38,948 nucleotides of DNA from Paulinella micropora (GCA_009731375.1 BJOX01000266.1:465922-504869), one strand, 5' to 3'; shown: positions 1 to 10,573, counted from the first letter of the stretch. A program made the numbers and translations. Notes: generated by a model from the sequence alone, not told the origin.

Positions 1-58
<58 letters not shown>
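1..58. repeat. poly-A run at the window edge
   Basis: The first 58 bases are uninterrupted A. This may be a real homopolymer in an intron of the gene that follows, a retroelement tail, or a contig-edge artefact. It cannot be resolved from one side. Confidence 0.8.
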
Positions 59-59
<1 letters not shown>

Positions 60-135
60 AGACTGAGCGGGTGCACGTGCTAAATTCGTTTTTTTTCTTA
101 CGAAGACATTCATGTTCATCTTTCTATCTCTTTAG

Positions 136-1687
<1,552 letters not shown>

Positions 1688-2086
1688 GCTGGTGCTGCTA
1701 TGAGATGCTGTTTGGAAGGGGGAGGGGCGGGNNNNNNNNNNGGGGGCCAACAAACGGAGAGCCAGCCCACTAGTGCATCTATTTTAATAATATGAATAAA
1801 TCAAAATATCAGTAAGCTAGCTGAAAATGGAGTGTGGAGTCGAATGGAGAACGGAAATGTTTATCTTTACATAAACTTGAAGTCGGGCTGGGCAGCTCCA
1901 AGGAAGTGACTTTTCAGCTCAACGAAAAGCAAGCGCAGGTTCTTCAATTATTGAAAGTAGGTTAGTGGAAAACTTGTGACAAGCATACCGTTTCAACTGA
2001 CTGAACAGAATAATAACTTCCTGAGGAACTTTACCACTACTCCAATACCCAACCTAGAAGGATCTTCATAGCCTCCTACCAACCTA
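1688..2086. other. 3' flank without a gene; 10-bp N gap at 1732-1741
   Basis: The stop codon is followed by a G-rich stretch, a 10-N scaffold gap and A/T-rich unique sequence with AATAAA-like signals (tgaataaatc near 1792). No coding potential is seen on either strand. Confidence 0.5.
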
Positions 2087-2120
2087 TTGCTGTTGACATT
2101 CAAGACAAAAAAAAATTATA
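2087..2120 (+). mobile_element. solo end of a TA-flanked MITE
   Basis: TTGCTGTTGACATTCAAGAC preceded by TA is identical to the left terminus of the full element 216 bp downstream, but no matching right terminus follows before that element. It is a fragment, or the outer end of a nested copy. Confidence 0.6.
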
Positions 2121-2302
2121 ATAAAATCACTGAGGAACTAGTAATTTACTATACGAAATGGAATCTGTCAAACTTATTTCCACCTTACTAGTAATTTATC
2201 GCCTAAGGTGCACTGGAAAATTTCTCTTTTTACAGAAGCAATTTCCCTTTTTACCTATATCAACTCGTAATTTTCTCACTTTGACCGTACTACCAATATG
2301 TA

Positions 2303-2539
2303 TTGCTGTTGACATTCAAGACAACAAAAAAAATTGATTTTTCTGTTTTGGTTGGAATTTTGATTTTGGGTGAAAATTTGAATTTTTCAAATTAACAGCT
2401 ATATTCGTCCGCAAAATATCGTAAATTTTCGCGAAATGTTACCGTTAAATTTGAAAATTTGAATTTTTGTCACAAAAATGAAAATCTGACACAAAAATGA
2501 AAAACTAATTTTTGTTGTTGTCTTGAATGTCAACAGCAA
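2303..2539 (+). mobile_element. MITE with ~30-bp terminal inverted repeats and TA target duplication, copy 1
   Basis: The left end TTGCTGTTGACATTCAAGAC followed by AACAAAAA is mirrored by the right end, which ends GTCTTGAATGTCAACAGCAA. TA flanks both sides (2301-2302, 2540-2541). The 237-bp interior is A/T-rich, non-coding and partly self-complementary (CAAATT/AATTTG blocks; ATTCGTCCGCAAAAT in the middle). TA duplication plus TIRs fits a non-autonomous Tc1/mariner-type element; the superfamily is inference. A second copy lies in reverse orientation at 17818-18056. Confidence 0.85.
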
Positions 2540-2540
2540 T

Positions 2541-2690
2541 ATATATGCATGTATGTATGTATGTATGTATGTATGTATGTTATGTTGTTATGTTATGTTA
2601 TGTTATGTTATGTTATGTGTGATATGTTACGTTATGTTATATTATCTTATCTTAACGTATTTTATCTTATGTTATCTTACGCTTCCATTT
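2541..2690. repeat. TATG tetranucleotide then TTATG pentanucleotide array
   Basis: (TATG)n directly follows the MITE target site, grading into imperfect TTATG/TTATC repeats. Confidence 0.8.
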
Positions 2691-2764
2691 TAACGCAACC
2701 ACATCCGTAACCACATAACCAAACCAAACTAAACTAGTCTTGCAACACGACTTCCGTCTCACAA

Positions 2765-3141
2765 CCTTCGTCGTGAGCATACCGCACAAACCTTGGCAAC
2801 TAAGCACACACCAAAACCCTTTACCCTTACCTTACACTTACCCTCAAACTCAGACTTAAACTTGCACTTATTAATACTTAACATATGGCAAAGGGGTGAG
2901 CACGACCATTCGAGGTCTGGTAAACCCCTGTTATTCAATGATTATTCTTGAAAATTACTTTTCTTTCTAGAATAGTTATTTATTAACAGGGGTTTACCAG
3001 ACCACGAGTGACCGTGCTCACCCCTTTGCCAAGGGATAAGTAAGTATTAGGTTACGTTTAAGGGCAAGGGTTGAGTAAGTAAGCGCAAATTAAGCGTGTG
3101 TATAGCCGTCCAGGGCTTGTGAGCTGTGCTCACGACGAAGG
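2765..3141. mobile_element. foldback (long-inverted-repeat) element, copy 1
   Basis: The inner arms 2887-2934 and 2984-3030 are near-perfect inverted repeats beginning GGCAAAGGGGTGAGCACG and including GGTAAACCCCTGTTA, around a ~50-bp A/T-rich centre. Weaker complementarity continues outward (ccctttaccctt against aagggcaagggtt; taagcacaca against tgtgta) to ccttcgtcgtgagca at 2765-2779 and its exact complement at 3127-3141. No ORF is present, so it is a non-autonomous palindromic element. A related copy is at 18262-18861. Confidence 0.75.
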
Positions 3142-3546
3142 GAAGTGCTTTTGAGCTGTGCTCAAGACGAAGGATTCTGAAGGAGATCATCATATGGCTG
3201 TGCCGGTAGGGAGATGGTTGAGGTTGGGATGGTTTAGGTCATGTTTTAGAGAACGCAAGTCAGTGAGAAAAATACAGGTTGATATAGGTGAAAATTGCCT
3301 AGTCCGGAGAGGACCAACAATCAGCAACTTCTCGGGAAGCTGAACAGTAGCACTTCCAAGAAGCTGAACAGTTGCGCGTAGTCATCGACGTTCCGGAGCC
3401 TCATCAGCGCTGGCTGAATTTATTCACAAGCAAAATCAAGCTAGTGAATGGAACCAGCCAAGCTAGTAACGTTGTCATCAGGCGCAGAGTCTTTGCATTT
3501 CCAAGTCGCCAATAATCGCGCAACTTGGATTGCAAATTATCCAACA
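3142..3546. other. intergenic, no gene recognised
   Basis: A/T-rich unique sequence with a short direct repeat: an AGAAGCTGAACAGT-like block occurs twice at 3338-3376. Short open frames here have no recognisable motifs or splice context. Confidence 0.4.
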
Positions 3547-3580
3547 AGGAGCAGTTCATCCTCAGAGAACCCAGCTTCTT
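3547..3580 (+). repeat. subterminal repeat, left copy 1
   Basis: GGAGCAGTTCATCC then CAGAGAACCCAGCTTC. The first of three left-flank copies; copies at 16.46 and 16.77 kb are inverted. Confidence 0.7.
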
Positions 3581-3695
3581 GTAGCCTTTCATTCTTTCCC
3601 TATATACTAGGTTGAAATACTTAAAGCAAAAAGAATTGAACTTGTGGGTACCCCAATGGAGAAAAAAAAATTAAAAAAATTCTGCAGGAAAGGGA

Positions 3696-3752
3696 GGTCA
3701 TGAAATAACCACGTTCGTGGTCACAACGCACGTGAGTGGTTATCTCATGACC
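3696..3752. repeat. strong hairpin (17-bp arms)
   Basis: GGTCATGAAATAACCAC is complementary to GTGGTTATCTCATGACC with one mismatch and a ~23-nt loop. It is one of three hairpins in the left flank of the central cassette. Confidence 0.7.
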
Positions 3753-3863
3753 ATTAACAATCGGGAAATCCAGGCAGTACGGTTACACGCCCAGGGCTTT
3801 GCCAAGATTGCTGCACCGACAAATGTTGCCATTCAAGCTTAGAATTACAGCATCAAGCGATGC

Positions 3864-3898
3864 ACAAGAAACAGTTCATCCGCAGAGAACCCAGCTTC
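3864..3898 (+). repeat. subterminal repeat, left copy 2
   Basis: AAGAAACAGTTCATCCGCAG then AGAACCCAGCTTC, the best-preserved left copy. Confidence 0.75.
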
Positions 3899-4014
3899 GT
3901 ACTTTATGGAATTCTCCTGCCTGCAACATTTAAATACAATTTCATTTATGAACCTGTACTTGTGGGTTCTTCACGTGGCACTTCACCGGGAAAAGTCGCA
4001 GAGCAGAAAACTTT

Positions 4015-4052
4015 GAATTTCCGATCTTTACTAATAGAAAGATCGGCAATTC
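4015..4052. repeat. hairpin (15-bp arms)
   Basis: GAATTTCCGATCTTT pairs with AAAGATCGGCAATTC (one mismatch) around an 8-nt loop. Confidence 0.7.
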
Positions 4053-4198
4053 AAACGTCAGTAGCAACCGCTGTCATTGGCTACGAAAGCAAGGCTCACG
4101 CGCGTCTGAATTATTACGGAGCGAATGTGCCTTGCTAACGAGCATCGTCCCAGGCGGTAGTACCAGGGAACCAGGCGGTCTTAGAGGATATGAGCCTT

Positions 4199-4253
4199 GT
4201 GACTTTGGATTTGTTAAGTCAGGCTTAAGCCGGGTTAACAAACCCAAAATCAC
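4199..4253. repeat. imperfect hairpin (19-bp arms)
   Basis: GTGACTTTGGATTTGTTAA and TTAACAAACCCAAAATCAC form a long imperfect inverted repeat around a G/C-rich loop. Confidence 0.65.
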
Positions 4254-4260
4254 CAGTAAC

Positions 4261-4296
4261 TGAGGAAGCAGTCCATCCGCAGAGAACCAAGCTTCC
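4261..4296 (+). repeat. subterminal repeat, left copy 3
   Basis: TGAGGAAGCAGTCCATCCGC then AGAGAACCAAGCTTCC. Closest to the inverted right copy at 16769-16805. Confidence 0.7.
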
Positions 4297-4478
4297 TATT
4301 TTTGTTTTACTTGCTCGTGCAAGGTAGAAATGATTTTTCTGCAAATATTTCTGCTTGTGGGATTTATTTTTCCAAAATTGACCGCGACAACGTGACCTAT
4401 GACATGAGCTGCAATCGACTGTGAAGAAATTTTATTACCAGCCTCGCATGCAAAGCAAAATTATTGACCAGCACCGGA

Positions 4479-4530
4479 CACAACTGTGGTTCTACTTATC
4501 CGTAGGATTTTTAGTACCAAAGTCTGTTTG
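4479..4530 (-). mobile_element. introner-like palindrome, copy 1
   Basis: ACACAACTGTGGTTCTACTT then ATCCGTAGGATTTTTAGTACC, ending gtctgttt. Same family as copies 2-13, in the orientation with the ATTTTTGG-like half on the right. It lies downstream of the minus-strand gene, outside recognised exons. Confidence 0.8.
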
Positions 4531-4790
4531 CTTCCACTGAGTTTATTAAACAGTTACGTCGATGTGAATTTTCTTGATGTAGGATAAAGTGAAAACCGGT
4601 AGCTTGATCCGAGTGTTTTGAGAAAAGTTTATGACCAAATTGTTCAACTTTGCATTTGCGGAATCGACAGTTTACTGACTCATACTCTGAGCGATCATGA
4701 CACCCAAACAAGACCCGCAATTCTTCATATGTAGCCGTGGTAGAGACCACAGACAATGTTTTTAGTAAAAAACAAGCTGCGTTAGTGACT
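4511..4790 (-). other. possible 3' exon or 3' UTR of the transposase-like gene
   Basis: After the minus-strand stop near 4782 a second open frame of ~90 codons continues, preceded by an acceptor-like ctaacgcag and containing LRVLFGCHDRSEYE. It could be a terminal exon or fortuitous. No family recognised. Confidence 0.2.
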
Positions 4791-5390
4791 TGGACCCTCA
4801 GCAGCAACCAAAAAAATCATAAGTCTTCTCGTGGACCTCGCCCTCTTGCTTACATTGCATGGCACGCTTGAAGAACTTGCAGACTCTGAGTTATCCTCGG
4901 CATCTGAGGAAGAGGGAGAAGTGACAGGTCGTTTTTTGTTTGATTTTCGAGTTGGATTTAGAGCTTGAGCCTGCTTGACAGCCTCCACGATGTTCAGGCC
5001 TGGAATAGTCCGCAGTCTGATGTCGGTGGTGATGAGCCTGATGAGGTTTTGTCGAATCATGTTCCCTTTTGTGAGCAGGTCCGAAGATTTTCCCCAGTGC
5101 ACTAACATCGGAGCTGCAAGTTGCTGCCCTTGAACCTGGTTATTTTCGTCGCTCCCGGCCAGAAATAGATTTTCATCGGGTGTGATCTTGAACCTCACGT
5201 CATTGTCCACATCTTGGCCCTGTGATCGCAGAGTTTCCATCAGCCTCTGGTCCTTCTCCGTGAGTTTTTCCTTTTTCTCACTGTACTTTCCTAGAAACAC
5301 GTCCACCTCCTCTCCGCACCAACGAACCCTCATCCATGTTGCACAACCCAGACGGTCCTGGAAAATTTTCAGGATCTTGAACACGCACAC
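4782..5390 (-). CDS. C-terminal exon of the transposase-like gene, Ser-rich basic tail
   Basis: About 200 codons open from CVFKILKIFQDRLG through a charged region to DIRLRTIPGLNIVEAVKQA, then a Ser/Lys tail (KSNKKRPVTSPSSSDAEDN) resembling a nuclear-localisation region. Frame continuity with the preceding block fails by one base at a GAAAAACCC run (~5385), as expected of a homopolymer indel. No catalytic motif recognised. Confidence 0.5.
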   Translation of the reverse strand: MCVFKILKIFQDRLGCATWMRVRWCGEEVDVFLGKYSEKKEKLTEKDQRLMETLRSQGQDVDNDVRFKITPDENLFLAGSDENNQVQGQQLAAPMLVHWGKSSDLLTKGNMIRQNLIRLITTDIRLRTIPGLNIVEAVKQAQALNPTRKSNKKRPVTSPSSSDAEDNSESASSSSVPCNVSKRARSTRRLMIFLVAAEGPSH

Positions 5391-5917
5391 AGGCTGCTGG
5401 GTTTTTCCTGACTCTTCTTCGACCGAGTACTCAGTTGTCTCTTTTTCAAGGCTGCGGTGTTATCATCTCTTCTCTTCTCAGCTCCGTCTGTCGGTCGACC
5501 TTGGTTAGGGAAGCGGATATCGAATTTCTCGAGCGGAGTGATGTCTCCAAGGTGGGCGTCCTGGGCTGTGACTCGGTTTGAATTTCGACTTGCAGTCGCC
5601 AACTGGTTTCGATTGACTGGCAGGAATGAAACCTGCGGCAAGTTGGAGTCAGGTGCACCACCTACAGAGGTCTTCGCTTCCCTTGCAAACCCAACACCTT
5701 CTAATAGTACATCCTGCTGGTCGGTTGTAGAAGGACCATCGAATTCAATTGCCTGCTCGTTTGAATCAATCATCTCTACAGCATCAAAAGAAATTGCAGC
5801 GTCTTCAGTTAAATTACTTCCAGTGACGGAATTGGAGGTAAGCTCAGGCTGCTCTTGCACGTCTCTTCCTCCTGCCTGTGCATTGCTTGCGTTTGGTGGT
5901 TCTTGCTGCTGAGATTC
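5369..5917 (-). CDS. acidic/Gln-rich linker exon of the transposase-like gene
   Basis: The exon starts after acceptor ttctacggcag and begins ESQQQEPPNASN. Composition is Asp/Glu/Ser/Asn-rich, with a more ordered end (GDITPLEKFDIRFPNQGRP) and a Lys/Arg cluster. It is probably an unstructured linker. The donor of the preceding intron is not certain. Confidence 0.5.
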   Translation of the reverse strand, partial: ESQQQEPPNASNAQAGGRDVQEQPELTSNSVTGSNLTEDAAISFDAVEMIDSNEQAIEFDGPSTTDQQDVLLEGVGFAREAKTSVGGAPDSNLPQVSFLPVNRNQLATASRNSNRVTAQDAHLGDITPLEKFDIRFPNQGRPTDGAEKRRDDNTAALKKRQLSTRSKKSQEKPSSLCACSRS

Positions 5918-6046
5918 CTGCCGTAGAAAAGCACACCAGCATGTTTGTGCATTGAAGAGCAAGACACCAGAGATGTTATAAGTGGCACATGGAGGAAGTA
6001 AACAATTTTGTACTGTTTTGCAAACAAACTCAAGGTGGTGAGTGCT

Positions 6047-6652
6047 TCAATGTTGAGACATGAAGCTGCAGATTGTTGCATGCAAGAGGACTCTGAGCTG
6101 GTGCTCAGGCACTTCTCTATGGGCTTGCAGAAAAGTGTGGTAAAAACCCCAGGTTTCAGGTCCTACAATTTCTTCTTGCAACGCCAAATCTCGAGTGCAT
6201 TCACTGCTCTTGACATGCGCAGCCAAGTTTGCGGCAGCAGTCTGCTTTTGTCGGCGAACAAGGTTTCTCGTTTCGTTGTCCTGTCTGTTGCTGATGATCA
6301 CGTCGCGTTGCGCAGAGGCAAGCTTGACACAAAGCTCACAATCTGACTCTTGCAAAGCGGCTTGATGAGCGCGAACCTTTTTCCATGAGCGCAGGGTGTC
6401 CTCGGTCGGTAGGCGGATTAAAGGTCGCCGGCCACCTTGTCCTGCAGACCACTCTCCTGCATCGGAAGTGTCCGACGAGTAGCTTGGTTTTGGACTGCTG
6501 TCATCAATCTCCGATTCATCCACAGCAACCTTAAGGAAAGATTCAAGACCTAGGATGATCTTGTCCAGCTCCGTGATATTGAAGAGAGACACTGCGGGGA
6601 CAGAAGCCGTAGTGGCGTTTGGCTGGGAATCCAATTCTTTATGCGGATCCAC
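6047..6652 (-). CDS. helical C-terminal block after the DDE-like core
   Basis: Open frame that overlaps the end of the catalytic exon in a different phase. Content: LFNITELDKIILGLESFLKV, an acidic Ser-rich linker, then a long charged helix rich in Gln/Arg (SWKKVRAHQAALQESD...). Probably the continuation of the transposase-like protein after a one-base shift. Confidence 0.5.
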   Translation of the reverse strand: MDPHKELDSQPNATTASVPAVSLFNITELDKIILGLESFLKVAVDESEIDDSSPKPSYSSDTSDAGEWSAGQGGRRPLIRLPTEDTLRSWKKVRAHQAALQESDCELCVKLASAQRDVIISNRQDNETRNLVRRQKQTAAANLAAHVKSSECTRDLALQEEIVGPETWGFYHTFLQAHREVPEHQLRVLLHATICSFMSQH

Positions 6653-7691
6653 TCTTTTGTCTGCAAGCAGACTCCACCTTCTTCGTCCAGAAGTTGGATA
6701 TCAAACAGGAACCCATGAACATCGCGAGACCCGCAAGAGGTATCCTTGTTGAAGGCTTGCGGTTCATCGTAGAAACGCTTAACGTTCACAATCCAGTTGC
6801 GTTTCAGCGCGCAGACATGAATAACCTCGTTTTCCATTGCCAATCTGCAAACTTTCGCCAGCTCAGGAAATGTGTGCGCAGGGTTTGCCCACAGGTATTG
6901 GGCGATATTGGAAAACTTCGAATCCACGTCCACGTGGGTATGACCAACAAGGAGGAAACTGGCTTCGACTTGCTTGAACAAGGTGCTTTCTATCAAAGAG
7001 GCGGCCCATGCGAAGAAGACATGAGTCTTGTTGTCAGCGTTGGTATTGTCCATCTGGATGAAGAGCTTGGGTGCAAGCTTGCCATCTGGGGTTTTGGGAA
7101 GAAATTGAAAAGAGTCCATCAGTAAAGTGATACTGGTGTCGACAGTGTGCGGCACATCTGCCGGAGCGACGTAACAACACGTGCCAACACTGTGGATCAA
7201 CACGGCAATGACCCTTACCTGCGTCGTGGCTGCTGCGTTGTCCCGATCTCGAACTCCATTGGCAAAAGGAACGGCGGTCTCAGCTTGGTCCATTCCATCA
7301 ATCGCGACGCTTGCGTAGAGGCGAGGTTGTTCACGAGCCAACTTGACCGCTCGTTCCTCCCTGACCTCGCTGAAGTGCGCAGCCCTTCTTCGACGAACAG
7401 CATGCAGTTCCTCTTTCGTTTTGGCGGCCATCAAAGCTGTAAAAGATTCAGTGCATTCCTTGCACTTACCAACCGGGGGATCTTTTCTGATGGCAAGATC
7501 TTCAAACTTGGAGCGTTTGTTTACCGAGCCTGTCCAAATTTTCAGAAACGTAGACTCCGTCTTGTCCCAATCAATGTGAGAAGCAGGATATTCGATCTTG
7601 GCCTCATGAATGGCAGCTTCCCAGTAGGTTTTTTTTTTCTGGTAAGGCAAGTAGTGAACTTGGAAGCAGGATCTTTTTCCCCAAGGTCTTT
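6640..7691 (-). CDS. DUF7869-like (DDE-type) transposase core exon
   Basis: The exon starts after acceptor gttttgcgcag with ERPWGKRSCFQVHYLPYQKK. It holds a Cys pair (GKCKECTESF), SVAIDGMDQAE (first putative catalytic Asp), KLFIQMDNTNADNKTHVFFA (Asp-Asn-Asn signature of the second acidic position) and FLLVGHTHVDVDSKFSNIAQ (the GHTH-x-D-x-D hallmark). From established knowledge these three signatures in this order define the DUF7869 domain, an RNase-H-fold family common in transposon-derived genes of algae, oomycetes and some animals. The frame is lost near 6650, just after VCLQTKEW. The role as a transposase is inferred from the fold and context; no activity can be claimed. Confidence 0.8.
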
Positions 7692-7750
7692 CTGCGCAAA
7701 ACATATTGGCAACTACGAAGAGGAGGCATGAAAATAAAAAAAGGATGGCA

Positions 7751-7801
7751 ACAGAACCTAGGTTCCAATTATCTGTAGGATTTTTGGAATCGAGTTGTGT
7801 T
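7751..7801 (-). mobile_element. introner-like palindrome, copy 2, inside an intron
   Basis: ACAGAACCTAGGTTCCAATT then ATCTGTAGGATTTTTGG, ending gttgtgttt. It lies in the minus-strand intron whose acceptor is at 7692-7693, between two coding blocks of the transposase-like gene. Confidence 0.8.
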
Positions 7802-7849
7802 TGCTTGCGCAACGAGGAAAATAGAAAAACGACAGCATGAATTTACACA

Positions 7850-8332
7850 TGTTACAATAAAACAAACAAATGAGGACGCCAGCAAGGCCTTGAGATTGTT
7901 GAGGTATCTTTCAAAGTAGCATCGCTTGAAACCACCTCGGTCTACATCGATGTCTGAGCGGAGAAGCCGACGCTGGTTGGGATCTCGGTCGCTGATGGAT
8001 CGAAAGACTGCCCAACGATGGTAGCCCGTATATGCGGCGGACACAAGCCTCACAAAAAGGAAATTGTGCCACAAGAATGGTTTGCAAAGGATCAACTTCC
8101 GCTTTTGAGTTGCGGTTATTTGCGCATCAGGTCAAGAATGACCTCGCTCTGGTAGGACCTGTTCAAAGTCCAGAAACGCGGCCTTTTCAAAGCGAGACGA
8201 TTAATAAGCTGAGGGGTTTGGTCTTCTTCCAAACCAAGACAACAGCGCTTGACAGAAGATAAACTTTGCTGCCACTGAGATTCCAACATTTGCTTCGGCA
8301 GCCTAAGGGTTGCAGAGAAAATCAAAGAACAA
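7850..8332 (-). CDS. helical blocks upstream of the DDE-like core (two frames)
   Basis: After acceptor ttcatacag (8333-8334) the exon reads LFFDFLCNP and is then shifted into a frame with QMLESQWQQSLSSVKRCCLG and NRSYQSEVILDLMRK. A second shift leads to FVRLVSAAYTGYHRWAVFRS and a run of basic residues. This Cys/Leu-rich pattern precedes the core in DUF7869 proteins. The 3' splice donor is unclear. Confidence 0.45.
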
Positions 8333-8419
8333 CTGTATGAAACGTTTTTACTCCAAACTGAACAGAATGATGTTGGAGATTCTCTATAAAAAGGGGCTTG
8401 AAAATATACGATGGGTTCT

Positions 8420-8472
8420 TAACACAACAATGTTCCAAAAATCCTGCGGATAACTGGAACCAAACACGTGTT
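8420..8472 (+). mobile_element. introner-like palindrome, copy 3, inside an intron
   Basis: TAACACAACAATGTTCCAAA then AATCCTGCGGATAACTGGAACC, ending acgtgttgg. It falls between the N-terminal block and the exon beginning at 8332 of the minus-strand gene. Confidence 0.8.
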
Positions 8473-8479
8473 GGTGCTT

Positions 8480-8980
8480 TGGTAGGTTTTCCACAAGCAA
8501 AATGTTTTCTTTTTTGGTGCACAGGCGAAAAACAAGGCTGACAGTCTGCAAACGTCATGTGTGGCCTCTTGTGACGTCGTCGACTGGACTCCTGGTCGCT
8601 TTGCTCAGCACCAGAGTCACTTGCAGAAACGTTGCCTTGGTCCTGCTGGGCAAGTTCTTCACCGTACAAAGCTTGCAACATGTGCTGATAATCTTCAAGG
8701 CTGTCAACCCTGACGTCGTCCACGTGACTGCATGAATGTGTATGCATGTGTTTCCCGATGTCGTTCACACTGAGTTTTTCATGTTGGTGTTTTCGACAGC
8801 AGCTGAAGCAGAGGTTCTCTTGACTTCTGCATTTTGACCTCGATCTCGATGACTTCGATGATGTCGTCTAGAGCTAGAAACATGTGTCTGCGACTTCCTG
8901 TCGTGCGAGTTGACAACAGCAGTGGTGGAACTAGCCAAGACACCCAGCGGCAGAGGTTGAGCAATGGCTGTGTTCTGCAT
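8480..8980 (-). CDS. N-terminal coding blocks of the transposase-like gene
   Basis: Two overlapping frames look coding: a Ser/Arg/His-rich segment (SSRRHHRSHRDRGQNAEVK) and a segment running FSCCRKHQHEKLSVNDIG then VDSLEDYQHMLQALYGEEL, ending SRRRHKRPHMTFADCQPC. The Cys/His clustering suggests a zinc-binding N-terminus. The start codon and exon joins cannot be fixed. Confidence 0.35.
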
Positions 8981-9013
8981 GTTACCGAGGTGGTGTTCTC
9001 GGTGGAAATATCA

Positions 9014-9065
9014 AACACAACTTTGGTTCTAGGAATCCTCATGATTCCTGGAACCAAGTCTGTAT
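9014..9065 (+). mobile_element. introner-like palindrome, copy 4 (diverged)
   Basis: ACACAACTTTGGTTCTAGGA then ATCCTCATGATTCCTGGAACC, ending gtctgtat. Terminal arms are recognisable and the centre is altered. It sits near the 5' end of the minus-strand gene. Confidence 0.7.
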
Positions 9066-9090
9066 CTAGTGGGTTTGCAACCAGACCCAA

Positions 9091-9457
9091 AATGAACCAG
9101 TTTCAAAGTGCCCAAACTCGCGCCCAAAAATTTGAATTAAAAAAATTGAATTCTGAACTTCAGCTCGACAATGTGCCATTGGGTCCTGTCAGGCCTACCG
9201 CTTGATTCCTCACAGTGCAAATTGGTAAGACACAAGTGAACATGCAAGCGAAATTGGCAAAACATTTGGTCAGACAAGCAATTCGGCAAAGGCTTAAATG
9301 AAAAAGCCAACGCTTTAGTCAGCAATGGCACGCACCCAAACCAGTTTGACAGGCTGTCCCACTTCATAAATCAAGTTTTTACCAAGCACCAAAGTGCTGA
9401 AGGCCTGTGGTGCAAAGCCTCAGACCAGAAAGCTTAGGTTACGGGTGGTGACATAAC
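9091..9457. promoter_or_regulatory. shared upstream region of the two divergent genes
   Basis: A ~370-bp A/T-rich gap between the minus-strand gene and the ATG at 9458, presumed to contain both promoters. No TATA box or palindrome is convincing. Short frames across it lack coding character. Confidence 0.35.
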
Positions 9458-9589
9458 ATGGCTACACGCAAGACGAGAGGAGGTGCTCCGGGAAGGGGGA
9501 GAAAGCCCGCCCCGAGGGGTGCAAGTGTCGGGACATCACGTGCTGCACGCAGCAAAGGGCTTACCGGGACAGGGACACCCCAAGCAGAG
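9458..9589 (+). CDS. first exon, AT-hook-like basic N-terminus
   Basis: ATG at 9458 opens 44 codons starting MATRKTRGGAPGRGRKPAPRG and ending PQAE at donor GAG|gtaaca. GRGRKPAPRG resembles an AT-hook (core R-G-R-P/K), which binds the minor groove of A/T-rich DNA. The following intron is one introner-like palindrome. Confidence 0.6.
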
Positions 9590-9645
9590 GTAACACAACT
9601 TCGTTCCAGGAATCCTACAGATAAGTAGAACCGATGTTGTGTTAG
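9590..9645 (+). mobile_element. introner-like palindrome, copy 5: the whole intron
   Basis: The 56-nt intron runs GTAACACAACTTCGTTCC ... GATGTTGTGTTAG. The palindrome TAACACAAC...GTTGTGTTA is bounded by GG on each side; splicing at G|GT and AG|G leaves AGAG|GATG, the presumed pre-insertion sequence. Exons on both sides are coding in phase 0. Confidence 0.85.
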
Positions 9646-10525
9646 GATGATCCGTCTCAAGACTATAGCCAAGCGACCCTTTGACTGTGACGATCGGTTT
9701 CTATCCCCCACGTAAACCAGAGACTGTGCCGGAAATGATGTTTTTCCTCCTACCCAAAGGGCAGAAACCTGGAAAGAAAAAAATTTCCTTCACAAACAAG
9801 CAGTATGAGCAGATGCTGCAAGATCCCGAGGACCAACATGTCCTTCTCAAGCACGAAGGAGAGTGGTTCCCACCTACTTCTTCTTTTTTGCACAAAACAC
9901 ATTTTTTTTTCGTGCATTTTGCTGCAGTCGGAAGTTTTTGTGTTTAGAAGTGTTGTTGCTTTGATGCTTTTTTTCATTGAACGTTTTCCCCTTGGTTCAT
10001 GACAGGTACAAGTTCTCATGGAAAGATTTTGTCGCTCCCGTGCAGAAATGGCATTCTCTGTGCGTAAAGGATGTTAATCTCGAGCTGATTCTGGTCTGAT
10101 TTCTTCATGCTGTGATGCTTGTTTTTGTAAGTTTTGATGGGAAGGATGTATGGAGGAAGCAACACAACATTTTCTTTTGTCGTTTTTACTTTGAAATTTG
10201 TTGAAGTGTTTACATTTTCATCAACACAATGCTGTTCTACTTATCTGTAGGATTTTTGGAACATAGTTGTGTTAAAAATTTCTTTTCCTTGCTGTGTTTA
10301 TCGACCTCAATTACTTCATCATTTCATAAATTTAAAAAACACAAGTTTTTTCTTTCGCTAGATGCTTACTTGCTTCTCGGTTCTGTGGCAATTGAACCTT
10401 CAAGAATATCAAGAAGCGGGCGTTGACTCTGCCATGCTTGCCGATCAGTTCTACAACATGCTCGATTCCTTCAAGGTTAATGATGGTTTCAAGACCCCGC
10501 CTGGGAAAGGGTTCCGTATGCCATG
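9646..10525 (+). CDS. exons 2-4 of the ParB-methyltransferase gene
   Basis: Exon 2 (9646-9862) starts DDPSQDYSQAT, breaks frame near 9678, then reads PETVPEMMFFLLPKGQKPGK to HEGE. Exon 3 (10006-10063) reads YKFSWKDFVAPVQKWHSLC; exon 4 (10362-10525) reads LQEYQEAGVDSAMLADQFYN and ends RMPW. Junction phases agree (2, 0, 2). The exon 2 donor (GA|gtggtt) is weak. Aromatic-rich SWKDFVAPVQKWHSL is not assigned to a family. The 10064-10361 intron contains introner copy 6. Confidence 0.5.
10222..10273 (-). mobile_element. introner-like palindrome, copy 6, inside an intron
   Basis: AACACAATGCTGTTCTACTT then ATCTGTAGGATTTTTGGAAC, ending tagttgtgtt. Located in the 298-nt intron 10064-10361. Confidence 0.85.
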
Positions 10526-10573
10526 GTACCATCACACAATTCGATTTGTTTTTTGTCCCTCGTCATTTTGTCT

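Larger units (their letters stand above)
4782..8980 (-). pseudogene. multi-exon DUF7869/DDE-transposase-like gene, frameshifted
   Basis: This entry joins the minus-strand coding blocks: N-terminal segments (8980-8480), a helical block (8332-8116), a third block (8095-~7850), the catalytic exon (7691-~6640), a Glu/Gln-rich C-terminal block (6652-~6060) and tail exons (5917-5369, 5390-4782). Acceptors are clear at the 5' ends of three exons (catacag, tgcgcag, tacggcag). At least four reading-frame breaks occur: near 8305, near 8100, around 6650, and at an A/C homopolymer near 5385. No splice site rescues them, so the gene is probably inactive or the assembly has indels. The order (Cys/His-rich N-terminus, helical middle, DDE-like core) is that of large algal and oomycete DUF7869 proteins. 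It diverges from the ParB-methyltransferase gene across a short shared upstream region. Confidence 0.65.

Noticed and set aside
6661-6677. A 17-nt GT...AG segment (gtggagtctgcttgcag on the minus strand) that would change frame near the end of the DDE-like core
   Set aside because: Introns this short are known only in very few lineages; all other introns here are more than 50 nt and many other frame breaks lack such a segment. A plain indel is simpler.
9137-9367. Minus-strand open frame upstream of the transposase-like gene
   Set aside because: No splice signals, no recognised motifs, and it spans the presumed divergent promoter region.
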